From Cytospora piceicola (lineage: Eukaryota > Ascomycota > Sordariomycetes > Diaporthales > Cytosporaceae), in the NCBI GenBank assembly GCA_023375675.1, contig JALQBC010000033.1:248001-312000 (forward strand): 64,000 nt of DNA, in the 5' to 3' direction. Within the stretch, counting starts at the first letter, position 1, and every line of letters begins with the position of its first letter. The notes below the pieces were generated by a model. It was not told the origin of the DNA and did not search any database. It worked only from the letters and a program-made list of their open reading frames with translations. Of the stretch, positions 10,987 to 23,100 are shown piece by piece. A program made the translations under genes and the position numbers.

Positions 10987-13460
10987 ATGTCGAACAACAA
11001 CGCCTCCAGTCCGCTAGGGGGTGGTAGTGATGTAGATGTGGACATGGACACCGAGACTCTAACCAACGGCTCGCGCTCCGTCGACGGCGGAGCCACCCCT
11101 CGGCCACACCTGATAAACGAGAATGCCCCCATCAACATTATGCCCTTTCTAGGCCGGCTGGAACCAAGACCAGAACGCTACGATGTCACTGTCGTCGGGG
11201 CCGGTCCTGCCGGTCTCATGCTCGGGTATGTATCTCACACTCGGGATACTCACCACCTGGGCACCCACCCGGTCCTTCGCAGCCAACATTTCATCAATGA
11301 CCACTTCTTATGTGTTACAGTTACTGATCCATACCCTCCAGCCTCATACTCGCCCGCCTGGGCATAACACCCCTCATACTCGACGAACGCGCCGACCAGA
11401 CCCCTGCCGGCCGCGCGGACGGCTTGCAGCCCAAGACCATCGAGACGCTGCGCATGCTCAACCTCGCCGACGAGCTGCTGCAACAGGCCGTCAAGGTCTA
11501 CGACATCAGCCTGTGGCACGCGGCCGCCCCGAAGGCCACCGACGACGACGGCACCCCTCGCGACCCCGACGAGCCCGTGCAGCTGCGCCGGGTGGGAAGG
11601 GAGGTGCACTACCCGGCCTTCATCGTCGACCTGATCGAGCCCTTCGTCCTGATCGGCCACCAGGGCATGGTGGAGAAGGTCTTTGTCGAGGACCTTGCGA
11701 AGAGGGGGGTGAGTGTGAGGAGGTGTCACCGCTTCGACGGGCTGACCGTCAAGGACGACGGCAACATGGAGGTCCAGGCCCGCTTCAACGTCACGCTGGA
11801 CCTCAAGTCGTTCGAGACCTCCTTCGTCGTGGGCTGCGACGGCGCGCACTCCCGCGTGAGGAAGGTCATCATCCCCTCCGACACGGGCGCGCGGGATGAA
11901 GCCACCGAGATGTCCGTCTGGGGTGTCCTCGACGGCGAGGTCGACACGGACTTCCCCGACATCTGGACCAAGACCGTCATCTTCTCCGAGCGCTTCGGCT
12001 CCATCCTCATCATCCCCCGGGAGAGGGACATGACGCGGCTGTACATCGAGATGAGGCCCGACGCCAACTTCCACGCTGCCAACTCCAACCCGGCCCTCGT
12101 CCAGGCCGCCATCATGAACCGGGCCGCCCAGATCTTGCAGCCATACCGGATCCGGTGGAGGAGCATCGAGTGGTTCGGGCAGTACCGCGTTAACCAACGC
12201 GTAGCCCCCAGGTTTGCCGCCTCGGTCCCGTCCCCGACCTCCTCGTCCACGCGGCAACAAACCCCCACCCCGTCCACCATCAACACCAGCGACACACACG
12301 AGACCGACGGCGACACGGCCCCCCACTCCACCCCCCGGATCTTCATCGCCGGCGACGCGGCCCACACGCACTCCCCCAAGGCGGCCCAGGGCATGAACAC
12401 GGCCCTCCACGACAGCTGGAACCTGGCCTGGAAGCTGAACCTCGCCGTCCGCGGCCTCGCCCGGGCCCCCGCCCTCCTCGACTCGTACTCGTCGGAGCGC
12501 CGCAAGATCGCCCGCGACCTGATCGCCTTCGACCTCGAGCACGCGAGCGAGATGAAGGCCGGCGACCCCGCCGCCCTGGCCAGCAACTTCCGCCGCAACG
12601 TGCGCTTCATCAGCGGCGTCGGGTGCGAGTACGGCCCCAACGAGCTGAACCGCGAGCCCGAGGGGGTCGCGGGCCGCGGCGCCGGGGAGGAGGAGGTGGC
12701 GCTGGGCGCCCGGCCCGGGTGCACCCTGCCGCCGGGCAAGGTCTCGCGGTATATCGACGCGAACCCGGTTGACGTCCAGCTGGATATACCGGTGCTGGGG
12801 CAGTTCCGCGTGTATTTCTTCGTGCCGGACATCCTGTCTTCCCCATTGGCCTCCTTCCTCATGTCGCTGTGCGACGCGATAGCGGAGCCCGAGAGCCTGA
12901 TGAGCAGGCTGAGCGCCGCGGCGAGCAAGAGCTACCTGGAGAGGCCGAGGGTGCCGAGCGCGGAGGACCTGTACATCAGGCCCGACAGGTATACGGCTGT
13001 GAGCCAGCTGTTCGCCTTTGCGCTGATCAGTAAGTTTCTCCTCATTACTCACTCCTCTGCACCGGACGAGTAGACACACGACGCTGGGCGGTGGTGTTCT
13101 GTCCTAGCTTCACCCGTACGAGAGACAAATGCGCTCACACTTCTTTCCTTAACAGCATCCACCTCAAAACATCTCTTTGAGATCGCCCACCTCCCACCAA
13201 TCCTCTCCCGCTCCCCCTGGACGGTTTACCTCGACGACGTGCCCGACCTCGACACCCGCGGGTCCACCTGTACCGAGAAGTACCTCGGCTCTCAGCTACA
13301 GGACGAGGTGGCCGTCATGAACGTCCGGCCGGACGGGTACGTCGGGTCACTGAGGAAGTGGAAGATATCTGATGACAACCACGGGGAGGCAGCCGGCGTC
13401 GAGGCGGCGAGATGGTTGGACAAATATTATGACGGGTTTTTGCAGGTGCCTTCCAGCTGA
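10987..13460 (+). CDS. FAD-dependent aromatic monooxygenase, phenol 2-monooxygenase-like
   Basis: Exons are 10987-11225, 11342-13029 and 13156-13460 (743 residues). The FAD Rossmann motif YDVTVVGAGPAGLMLG (GxGxxG at 71-76) follows an acidic, probably disordered N-terminal extension of about 60 residues. Later come the DG motif in FVVGCDGAHSRVRK and the GD motif in IFIAGDAAHTHSPKAAQGMN. Together these define the group A flavoprotein hydroxylases; the long C-terminal part fits the thioredoxin-like dimerisation domain of phenol hydroxylases. Such enzymes use NADPH and O2 to hydroxylate aromatic rings. An unusual Ser/Thr/Pro-rich insertion (about residues 374-408) sits just before the GD motif. 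The coding region is very GC-rich. The role could be phenol degradation or tailoring of a secondary metabolite. Confidence 0.88.
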
Positions 13461-14152
13461 GATTCTGGAAAGTACATAGTTTTGAGAGCACGGGCACGTC
13501 CCATCCCCCCCCCCTCCCCTTCGCTTGTAATGATAGGTTTGATCGGTAAGAGAATCGAACGAGCCGTGGGCTCAACGTTGACAGTTGACGGTGGAAAGAT
13601 GTGTGGTAGGGTCTAGAGCTTGAAACCAGCCGGACGTTGGGGACCTGAAGACCAGGCTTTTATAGACTACCTTGCTTCAAAAGCGCGTTAGCATCCCCGC
13701 AATACCAGATTCCGGAGCGTTTTATCTATCACATAGCCACTGCGGCCTGTTTCTTCCTCTATTTCACAGGCTGATGAATGATGACGAGCACCATCGCGGG
13801 AGCCACAGCCAGTGTGGGGGAAGACGGGGGCTCCTGGATTCCCGGAATATTTGGCTTGAATAAGATGGTAGAACGATCGTCAAGAGTGAACAAAACTGGT
13901 AAAGCTAAAGCCAGTTTACGCTACTTATCGACAAGATAAGTCAACGGATGCGCTTCGCCATAAGTACACGAGTTTTCCTTTCCGTAGCAAAAGTTTGTCT
14001 CAGCTCTTCCGAGGCATGTCGCCTCTGATCTTGTATCCGTCCCAAAGTTGCCATATAAATGCCTCTATCCGGTTAGCAAAAACGACAATGATAGCAAACC
14101 ATAAGATACATCCTCTCGTCGCCAAGTGTCTGCCTCTGTTCACAAAACCGCC
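13461..14152. other. Intergenic, convergent 3' ends
   Basis: About 690 bases between the facing monooxygenase and PARP genes. It includes a C-run near 13505-13515. No gene is recognised. Confidence 0.5.
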
Positions 14153-16278
14153 TCACATCTTCACCCGGAGGAGGTATCTCAGTCGGACTTGCGACACATC
14201 GTAACAGATGTATTCGTTGTACTGCAGGTACGCATCCTGCACATTGGTCGGTCCAGGTGGGCCGGACCTTGTATCGGGCATCTTGATACCCGCAAGTGAA
14301 GGATGAATGCAAGACGCATCCTTCCAGACAGATGGTCCCGTCATTCCCTTGCCCCATGTCGAGAATTGTCCATTGGCTTTGGCGCGGTCGCCCGCATTGT
14401 AATCCGCATCCGTGAGCTCCAGCATGGGTGTGCCAAGATCGGCTTCACACAACAGGAGGAGCGCGGTACCGTCTGAGATGCCGGAGCAACAGTAATTCGC
14501 AGACTTACTTGACATGTCGGCCAAGTAGAGGCCTTTCCCTGTTGTTTTGGTCTCCTTCTCAGTTCCTGCCAAAACAGTAAATAGTAAAGATGTAGGAGGG
14601 TGATAGGTTACTAACCGAACATGTACCCACTCACCGGGGCTTCTGGTGGTGCAATACGTAAGCCCTGGCTCAGAATGCCGCCGAAGTTCGTGGCCCGCGA
14701 CCCATGCCACAGCAGGCGGCGATCTGACTGCTTGTTGGCCTTGAACCGCTCTTTCTCGCCGTGACGCTCGATGCGGAAGATGGACTCGATGCTGTAACTG
14801 AAGTGGTGGGTGTGGCCGCATGTGTTCAAGAGGTACTCTTCCAAAAGTTGGAACTCCACGCTCTCGTGGCTCAAAGGAGCCATCTCATCCAAGCCCAGGC
14901 CCAGGTATTGTTGGTCAAGCGGGTGCAGGCCGCTACGTCCCTCAATCTCTTCCTTCAAAATGTTCGTTGCGTCCTTCATATCAGCCAGGTTCTCGAGAAG
15001 GTCTATCTCTCGCTTCACGGTAGCTTGATTGTTAATGACGGGTGGCCGGTTCCTTCCGAAGTTGTGGGGAATGAGGGAGTAGTATAAGTTCGATAGGTCC
15101 TCGATGAGGTCACGGCTAGCCGGGCTGTCAATCTTTTCGGAGAGGTCCTTGAGGGCCTGGAAGCCTCGCATGATAGTCGCTTTGCTCAACCTTCCCAGAG
15201 GCAGCTTATTGACATCGTAGTTCAGGTCCGTCATCGCTGCCGCAAAGTATTTCTGGTTGAAGATGAGTTCCATCAACTTTTGGACCTCAAGATCGAGTGT
15301 GCATGAAGGCGGCTTGCGAGCAACTTCAACGGCCTTGCCATTGGCCTCCATTGCTTTGACATCGTCGTCATCGGAATCGGGTTCGTAGCATTTCTCGAGG
15401 AAGACGTATTTCTTCGGCTTGGGATCGCCTGTCCGATTCTCCCATGTTAAGCCAGTCTTGTCCTTGAACTTCTTCTCGAATTGAGTCTTTGCCTCCTGCA
15501 TCGAGCCATCTCCCAGGACGCTGCTCTGGCCCCGTTCGCCGACACGACCCCATCTGGTCCAGGTCTGACAGTGGTTGGTGGAATTGATGAGGAGCTGAAT
15601 CCTGTAGAATTTATTGTTGTTTTGGCCCGCATTGGTCTGATTCAGTGACGCATCCCAGATAACACTATCACTATCGATGTGCACCCCATAACCGGTGAGG
15701 GGACAGCCCTCATCCAGAGGCACCTGGACATCCCAAGACTTGGCGATCTGCTCCTGGCCCAGAACAGGAGCCTTGTCGCTTTCGGCAGATGTGGCCAGTT
15801 TCGCCTTCTTTGGCTGTTTCTTGGCTTCCGGACTCGAGTCAATGATGATAGGTGAAGCCTGACGCTTCTTAGGGTTGGTGGGGGGTGGGGGAGTGGGAGT
15901 ACCGCCGTTAATGTTGGCGGCGGCGGTGGTGACGTCGAAAGAATAGCGGGACTCCAGCTGCCTGGAATTCGACTGCTCAGAATCGAGCATCCAGTCGATG
16001 CTCACAATGTGGATGCCACGTCTTCTAGCATCGTAGACCTTGGATGAGGGCTCATCAAAGTCGGACTGGGTAGTAATCAGATGGGTGGTGTCCTTAGTCA
16101 GTGACTTTGGGGCACGGGCGCCCAAGCGGGAGACCTTCTCACTGAGATCAGCCTGTTTCTGTCCGGGGAAGCTTCCTCTAAAAGCAACCACGCATCCGTC
16201 CAGAGGGAGTGCTGCAGGAGGTGCTGGTGCAGGAGCCGAAGCCACGGCGGCGGCGGCTCTCTTGGGCCTGGGTGGCAT
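14153..16278 (-). CDS. Poly(ADP-ribose) polymerase (BRCT-WGR-PARP)
   Basis: Two coding exons, complement 14616-16278 and 14153-14538, joined over a 77-nt intron in phase 1 (682 residues). Domains in order: a Pro/Ala-rich N-terminus; a BRCT domain (about 24-115); a basic linker; a WGR domain (WTRWGRVGE); the helical PARP regulatory domain; and the ADP-ribosyltransferase domain. The catalytic H-Y-E triad is intact: His525 in LLWHGS, Tyr570 in SKSANYC and Glu663 in YNEYICYD. It uses NAD+ to build poly(ADP-ribose) on proteins at DNA breaks. The architecture matches the single fungal PARP (Neurospora NPO, Aspergillus PrpA). It lacks the zinc fingers of human PARP1, as expected for this group. The start was chosen at MPPRPKR because a probable 5'-leader intron ends just before it. 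Confidence 0.95.
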
Positions 16279-16301
16279 CTTGGGGTCTTCGGAGATAAAT
16301 C

Positions 16302-16387
16302 CTGCAATGAAAGTCAGATACCGTATGCCATAGTATTCCACCATCGGCACTTGGGTAATATGGTTGACACGGGGGAAAATAACATAC
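16302..16387 (-). other. Probable intron in the 5' leader of the PARP gene
   Basis: On the minus strand a GTATGT donor at 16387-16382 pairs with a TTGCAG acceptor ending at 16302, 86 nt apart. The CDS ATG is 24 nt after the acceptor. Translating through it gives a stretch with no family match, so an untranslated-leader intron is the simplest reading. Confidence 0.45.
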
Positions 16388-17199
16388 CTGGCCAAAAGAC
16401 TGACACGATGGGTAGTCCAATTTGGGTTGGAGTTTCAGACACTCAATCTTTCAAAAACGGAGGTCACACTTCTGCGTATTACCGCCGGCAGTCTGGCCAA
16501 ATAGGAGTCAGATAGACCAGAAAAGGGGACGCAAAATACGAAGAGAGCACAAGTAGATTACAATGCGTGACTGGACAGTGAAGGATGTTGGGGGAGGATG
16601 GGATGGAGAAGTCGGTGGCAGTAGTAGTTGGGTGAAGAAGGTGGAAGGTGGTATTTGGAGTTGGTGGGAAAGGAAGGCAGACCACATGGAAGTAAATATG
16701 AAAAGAGACAATAGGAAAGCGGAGAAATTGCTGAGACAAAGACAAGGACGAAGCTCTCGCCGTACCCCGGTCCCGTCGGTCCTTTCCCTTTTGGGAAGTA
16801 TTACATAGGCTGCACCAGGCAGCAGCGCGTGCACGGGCGCGTACTCACGTGATGGTGCAGCATCAACAACAGGCAGCCACAGCCACTTTCCCCACTCTAG
16901 TTACCTAGGTACCGATGTACACCAGTAAGAGCGGTGCCCAGGCGCCCTGCGTCCCTACCTGGGCGCCACCTAGGTAATTACATAGGTACCTAGGTAGATA
17001 TGACCTTTTCTGAACAACCCATTTCTTACAGGCTTCTGTTCCCTAGGTATTCAGAGGTTAACATAATACCCCGCGTCAACCGCATCAACCTGACCTCCTT
17101 CCAGAACCTTGAAGACCGCACTTTCACAGTCAACAAGTTGACGCCAACAACAACAACAACAAAGACCAACAAACACAACAGAACAGCAAGAAGGATCAG
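16388..17199. other. Divergent promoter region, PARP / F-box gene
   Basis: About 0.8 kb between two divergent genes. It has exact TACCTAGGTA copies at 16902-16911 and 16987-16996, with related half-sites around 16955-16980. An AAC-rich tract (about 17145-17185) lies just before the F-box ATG and probably belongs to its leader. Confidence 0.5.
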
Positions 17200-18810
17200 A
17201 TGGACACACTCGTCGAGACTACAAAGATGCAGTCTCAATATTCGAGACTGGCCTCCCTGCCTCCGGAGCTGCTCAATAAAATCGCAGGACCCTTGCCTAC
17301 CAAAGACTTCAACACCCTACGTTTGACCTGCAAATCAATCGAGGACAAACTCTTCCCCTACTGGGCCAACTGTTTCTTCAAAAAGAAACAGTTCAGTAAG
17401 ACGAACCTTCTCCTTCATAAGACATCAGAGTGCAGTGGCTAACGAGTACCAGTGATTGATCAATTCTCCCTGCAAACCCTCGTCGACATCTCCCAGAACA
17501 GCGCTCTATCCAAGGTTATGACTCACCTCGTCATTGGTCTTGACGAGTACAACGCTATCAGCTCGCCGTTGATAATGAAGGACGTGGTAGAATACGGTCA
17601 ATGGCGTGCTGCGGTGGCCGGTCAACAAACCCTTCTGCAAACCGGTGTCGCCGTCGCCCTTCTGTCATCCGCACTCGCCAACCTGCCAAACCTCAAGACC
17701 ATCGACATTCGAGACTTCAACTCGCCAACCCGATATCGGGATGCTGTCGGACTGCAACCATCTGAATGGCGGAGCTACGGTTCCTCGTCTTACCGACAGT
17801 GGAAGCACAAACAGCCTTACCCTCCCGGCCTTATCTGTCGGTCGAAGGAGTTCATTGGTCAAGTCTTCAAGGTGTTACTGTCTGCCCTTGATCGTTGCTC
17901 ACCTGAACTGGACTGCCTCGAGGTCATCACGCAGAAGAGAGACCGCTCACTCACGGATGACGCATTCGCCTTTTCCCCTGCGCTAGGTGCTGGGCTCATC
18001 AGGACTCTCCACAGCCTGACAAAACTACATCTCAGCCTGCTTTGCCCGGACCAATCCCGGAATCAGCCAGCCTTGATCCGAGTCGGATACAACAGCTTTG
18101 GTGACGTCTTTGATCCTCTGACAGCATATACCCGAAACTTCCTTGCTCATACCAAAAATGTCACATGGCTGAGGCTGAACTTCAACTACTTCGATGAAAC
18201 GTCAACCAAGTTCCTCAATTGGCTGAGTCTGAAGCCTGGCTGCGACCCCGAACCGAAAACTTTAGGGTGGAATGAAATGAACCCAGCTCCCGTCGCCCTG
18301 CCACTGCGTCGACTAGATCTCGGCATGATATCCGTTCAGCCCAATGTCCTTCACAGAGTCCTTGCTAAGTTTCCGGATCTCGAGAGCCTTTGCCTCAGGG
18401 GCGCTACCCTTGAACTGGACCAGGGCCTATCCAACCGTGATTTGTTGGATAAGAACGGCACTTATGAAGACGGCGACTGTGTCTGGGCAAGATTCATCCG
18501 TGGCCTCTCCGTGTCTACTCCCAGCCTCAAGCACCTTACGCTTGCCATGCTGAAACAGGTTGCACCGCGCGGTACCGAGAACATCATCTTCCGCTCTGAC
18601 CCCTATTCGCCAGACAAGTCGCATTCGGCAACCGGTATCGACAGAGATAAAGCCAAGTTGAGGCTTCTGGCCGATATGACTTTCACCCAAGCAACATACG
18701 AGATGGCTCTCAATGTGGAGGCGGGTGTAGGCACTGATGAAGACTCGGATGTCAATCACAACAGCTTTGTTGAAGACGACGACACCACGGATGCAAGCAT
18801 TACCGGCTAG
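17200..18810 (+). CDS. F-box domain protein, fungal lineage-expanded type
   Basis: Exons are 17200-17395 and 17453-18810, joined across a 57-nt intron in phase 1 (517 residues). The N-terminal SRLASLPPELLNKIAG followed by FNTLRLTCKSIEDKLFPYW is an F-box, the segment that binds Skp1 in SCF ubiquitin ligases. FFKKKQFMIDQFSLQTLVDI spans the splice and is a sequence typical of the large fungal F-box family, which supports the join. The remainder is leucine-rich but without clear LRR or WD repeats; it presumably binds a substrate. The tail is acidic (DDDTTDAS). No target can be named. An alternative in-frame start is the ATG at 17227. Confidence 0.82.
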
Positions 18811-20176
18811 GATGAAGACGAACTAGTAGGTCTGGGCCTGTTATGGCAACAGAGGTTTCTGGAATTTACGACCGAGTAGATTTCACAGCCTTAGACCTTG
18901 GGGCTGCTGATTATTCTTGTTTCATTGGCATGCAACCCTGTATGCCCACAAGGCTCTTAGCTCGGAGCCAGGAAAAACCAATGCACTGACTGATACACAG
19001 AAAAAGGCTCTCCGGGGCTTACTGCGAGGAGCCTGTGTATTATAGTTTTAGTCGCGTTCTTACACAATAACTTATTTGCTATTCTAATTTAGGACATCCC
19101 AGGTGTCGTAGGATTTAGCTGGGCTCTAAGTGACCCCGACTGTGAACCAAATCCTTTTGCATCCTACTTTACAGTCGGCCTGTACAGATCCGCGCCCCGG
19201 TACGACCACTAAGATGAATACCTAGGTAGTCTAAACCTGATTTCTATATTCCAACCCCAGTATACCATTACATATGCCTCTGAAAAGTATTATCGCACTC
19301 ACTGATGGGCATATTATAATCTAGTGTTATGCAGCTTGCTATAATAAATCCTGCCCGGACTTAGACTACGGCTTAGCTTCGCTTCGCGGTTATACTATAC
19401 CGTGCACTGGTAGGCTGTAAAGGACATTATAGTGATTCTTACAGGTAGACCTCTTAATACTCTAACCTTAAGTTATAACCTTAAGGTAGCTAACCGTATA
19501 AAGACTAAGAATCTAAAGATTATACTTAATCCGAATAAGAGATTTATAACTATAACCGAGATTATTTTAAGTAAAGACTGTTAAAAACATTAAATAAGGC
19601 GAAAAAGCTTAAAAATAACTAGCTAAACCTAGAAAGAAAGCTAGAAAGACTAACGTAATCAACTTAATTAAAATTATAGAAGACAACTATAAAGATGATA
19701 ATAAGGCTAGGAATAATAATATCTCGGAGAGTATTCATATACATAGTGTATATACTATAAAGCTGCCGGCTAGATATAAAGATTAAGCGAGGTAAAGGCT
19801 TTAAAATGGGTTAATCGGCTTTATAATAGCTTTAAAATAAGCTTAAAAGGGTATAAGTAAAGTTATTAACTTTATATAGTAGTTATAGCTATTTGTTAGT
19901 ACAGGCAGGTAGGGCGTACAGACAGGTACAGTCACATGGTAGCCCCCGGTCTTACAGAGAAATCCGCGTCTAAACTTTTAATACAATTTTATAATTTTAT
20001 TTTATAAAACAGTTCTCTCTAACTATTGGACTTGTATAAACCTTCTTTCACTTGACATAATATATCCTTGTATTATCAGTTTAATTCTTCATTGTATTAT
20101 AACAATATTCATATATTCCTTAAAGCTGTACTTAGTTGAGAACTATATAGCTCAAGTGATGATACCTGGTATCTAT
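18811..20176. other. Intergenic with AT-rich transposon debris
   Basis: 18811-19430 is mostly of normal composition and includes TACCTAGGTA at 19219-19228. From about 19440 to 19880 and again from 19970 to 20150 the sequence is AT-rich with RIP-like bias. No intact gene is present. Confidence 0.6.
19440..19900 (+). pseudogene. RIP-degraded fragment, possibly a pogo/Fot1-like transposase tail
   Basis: The plus strand around 19528-19570 reads NPNKRFITITEIILSK, then a Lys/Leu-rich charged stretch (ERKLERLT). This resembles the 'DPNKRFA-x-I-x-x-I' segment and charged tail after the DDE domain of fungal pogo/Fot1-type transposases. TAG/TAA stops and TA richness are as in the transposon at 5440. 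No terminal repeats were found, so class and boundaries are tentative. Confidence 0.35.
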
Positions 20177-23100
20177 TCAAAACGGCCACGTCCAAGCCGG
20201 CAGCGCCCTAACCACATTGTCCATCGCGTCAATCTTATCAATGAGGTCCTGCAACGCTTGTTTGTCGGCCTGCGTGATCGCGTCGTCGTTCTCCAGGTCT
20301 ATCACAGCCTTCTGCCGGCTCGCGTCATTGGCCCACCGTTCCTGGAGCCTCGGCAGGAACTCGTTGATGACCTTCATCGTCTTGGTCTGGACCAGGGCAG
20401 ACTTTCTCTTCATAAACGAGTCCCACTCGGCCTTCAGCCCCAGAGACTGCCACGGCTTGTAGGGCGCCGGCTTTCGCGGGTTCGCCTGCAGGATCTGGGT
20501 GTCTAGCAGGTCGAGCACGTTGCCAACGCGCTCCTTCTGGCGCCTCAGGATTTCGCGGACATGAACGTCGTTGTGATACATGCGCGACCCGATCAGATAG
20601 CGCATGGCCTTGATCATCTCGCCTGCGCCCAGGCGCGTATCCAGCTTGTCCTGTACCCATTTAGACGTGTTGATGATTTGCAATTCTTTCCCCCTTTTGG
20701 TCGTAGCACCCCAGGCTTTGCCCTTGGCGGGAGTATTAATGTCATGCTCCAGGACAACGTACTCGTCCGTCTTCCACTGGTCTGTGGGGAACTGCTGGGC
20801 GACGTGGTCTGCCGGCTTGAGGGAAGCGCCGACACCTTTTGAGGTATCCAGCCCCGGGATGGGCACGGCGGGTATGTCCCAAAGCTCCTCGACGAGCTGG
20901 CAAAATGACAGTTTCCGAGTGACGGTCGGGTCCGGATGGTCAAAGGGGCCGAGGGATAGATCGAGGTGGGCAAAGAGCTGTTGTGGCAGCTGGAACTCGA
21001 GCACATGCTCCGAGTCATACTGTGTGGGCGGCATTGTGACGACGCGGGCATTCAACGGAGCGCCGAACTGGTAGTCCTCACATACGTCTGGTTTATAGAA
21101 GCCATATGTGGGATTTCTACTGACTCTCGAGTCCCCTCCGCGAGGATACTTGATCATGATGTCGATACCGCACAACTTTGACATTTTGGAACTGGTATCG
21201 CGCTCCTCGAGCACAATGTATCGTGGGTCCAGGACGGTCTCATTGTACGGATCTGACCACTGCACCTCAGCCGGTTCTCGACGACGCAGAGTTAGATAGT
21301 CATCACCGTCGCCATTTGTCAGGAACATGTCATCGTCCCAGGCAGGTTTGATCATCGAGCACGGCGTGCCCGAGTTATCGTCCTCGACGACCGAGCTAGG
21401 GCAGAAATACTTGCCTACGGGGACGCTGAGAACAGGGCCCCATACCGCTGCTCTCTTCTCCAGACTGCGGCCATACACAGATAAGGCAGACGGGGACTTC
21501 AAAGTGAAATCGAGGGCATCTAGGTCGCTCTTTATTGGAATCGGACCCAGTTCTGGACATGTGTTCTGCTTGACGATAGGCTTATTGTACTTGGGCGTAA
21601 TATCGTACTCAGCGCCGGGCCACTTGAAGGCCTGCGGCGCCTTGACTCTGGCGTAGAGATGAGCACCTACGTCGAGCCCCCACGTGAATGGGCAAGTACC
21701 CTGTGTTGAGAGGCCTCCCTTCAACTTGACCATGACGCTGGCCTCGCCGACCACTGCCGCCGCCGCTGGGTCGACATCCCATTTGGGATCGAAGCGGACG
21801 CCAAACTCGGCTGCTGCCGATAACTTCACCGTGACGTCGCCTTGAACCTGGACTCCGGCATAGAATTTGGGATTCTGGATGCCGTCCACGCTGCCGGTCT
21901 GGTCGAGGTTCGGTTTTCCGTCGCCAATCTCCTTAGGTTTGTAAGCATCGCTGTTATTGTCGGGCACGACCTGGCGAACCTCCCAGCTCGCAACCTCGAG
22001 CTTGGTCTCGATGGTCCCGGCCAGAGATAGAGACGCATCGATGCTCCCTTCGACCGTTAGCTGCGGACCGATGGTGGCGATGCCAGGTATTTTGAAGGAA
22101 GCGCCTGGGAAGGGGATGTTTACGATGACATCCCCTTTGGAGTAGAAGACCTTAGCAACAGCCTCGAGTGTTATTACACCCGTGACCTCGCCCTTGTTAT
22201 AAAATGTAAGGTAGCTCTGACTGAGGTCGAGCGGCAGCGACAGTTTGGTAACGATCAGTGTGAAGCCGAAGCTAGACTCGACCTTGACTTTGAGCAGCGC
22301 CTGGGCGAGCAGGTGTCCCTCGTACGATACGTCGCCCTTGGTGCAAGACCAAGTCTCGTCGATGAGCTTAGCCGTCAGCGTGTCCTCGTACTTGTGCGTG
22401 AACTCGCGCGTGATTTCGGGCTTGACCATCTGCGCGAGCCATGCCAGGATGTCGGACCCAAACCAACGCGCCTGAAGATCGCGACGGTCAAGTGCGCCAA
22501 GGTGGTAGTCGTCTCTGAACTCCTCCTCGAGCCAGCGGACATGGTCCCCGCCGACATCTTCGAGAGACCGCTTCGTTTTCTTCTTCTTGGTGGCCGCGCC
22601 CGCAACAACCGTATCCCAGTAGTCATCCTGGTTACTGAAGTCGACACGCATCTGCGTTTCGCCCAGATCGCGCGGGACTCGCATGAAGTCGTAGTCAAAA
22701 GTCAGGTCGTAGATAACGGCCGAGTGAGATGCCAGGCGAGAAAGGTGGCGAGGCAACACGCCGGTAGTAGATGGCACCATGTCCTTGGCCACAGCGTACT
22801 TGCCGGGGCCGCAGCCAGCAGGCATCTGCAGAATAGTACCCGGGACTCCATGGCCAAGACCAATCATGTGGCAATTGCTATCATCCGAGAAGTCGGTGCA
22901 CACCATCTGCACCGTGTGCTCGCCCTCAGTAACCCCGTCTGCGCAACCGAAGACGTCCCAGTGCGAGCCGTCGCGCTTGTCCAGCGACACCTGCAACGTC
23001 TCGGGCGATGCGAGCACGACGAACTGGAAGGCAGCGTCGTTGGGGTCCTGTTGGGAATCCGACGTACTGTCAGTGTCCAGAGTGAAGTCTGTGTCAATGT

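Noticed and set aside
11250..13079. 609-codon minus-strand frame opposite the FAD monooxygenase
   Set aside because: Composition (Val/Gly/Arg-rich) is the complement of a high-GC3 gene, with no domain match; the plus strand carries clear FAD motifs.
14153..18810. PARP and F-box gene as a linked DNA-damage module
   Set aside because: They are simply divergent neighbours; the F-box family is large and fast-evolving, and nothing else supports a link.
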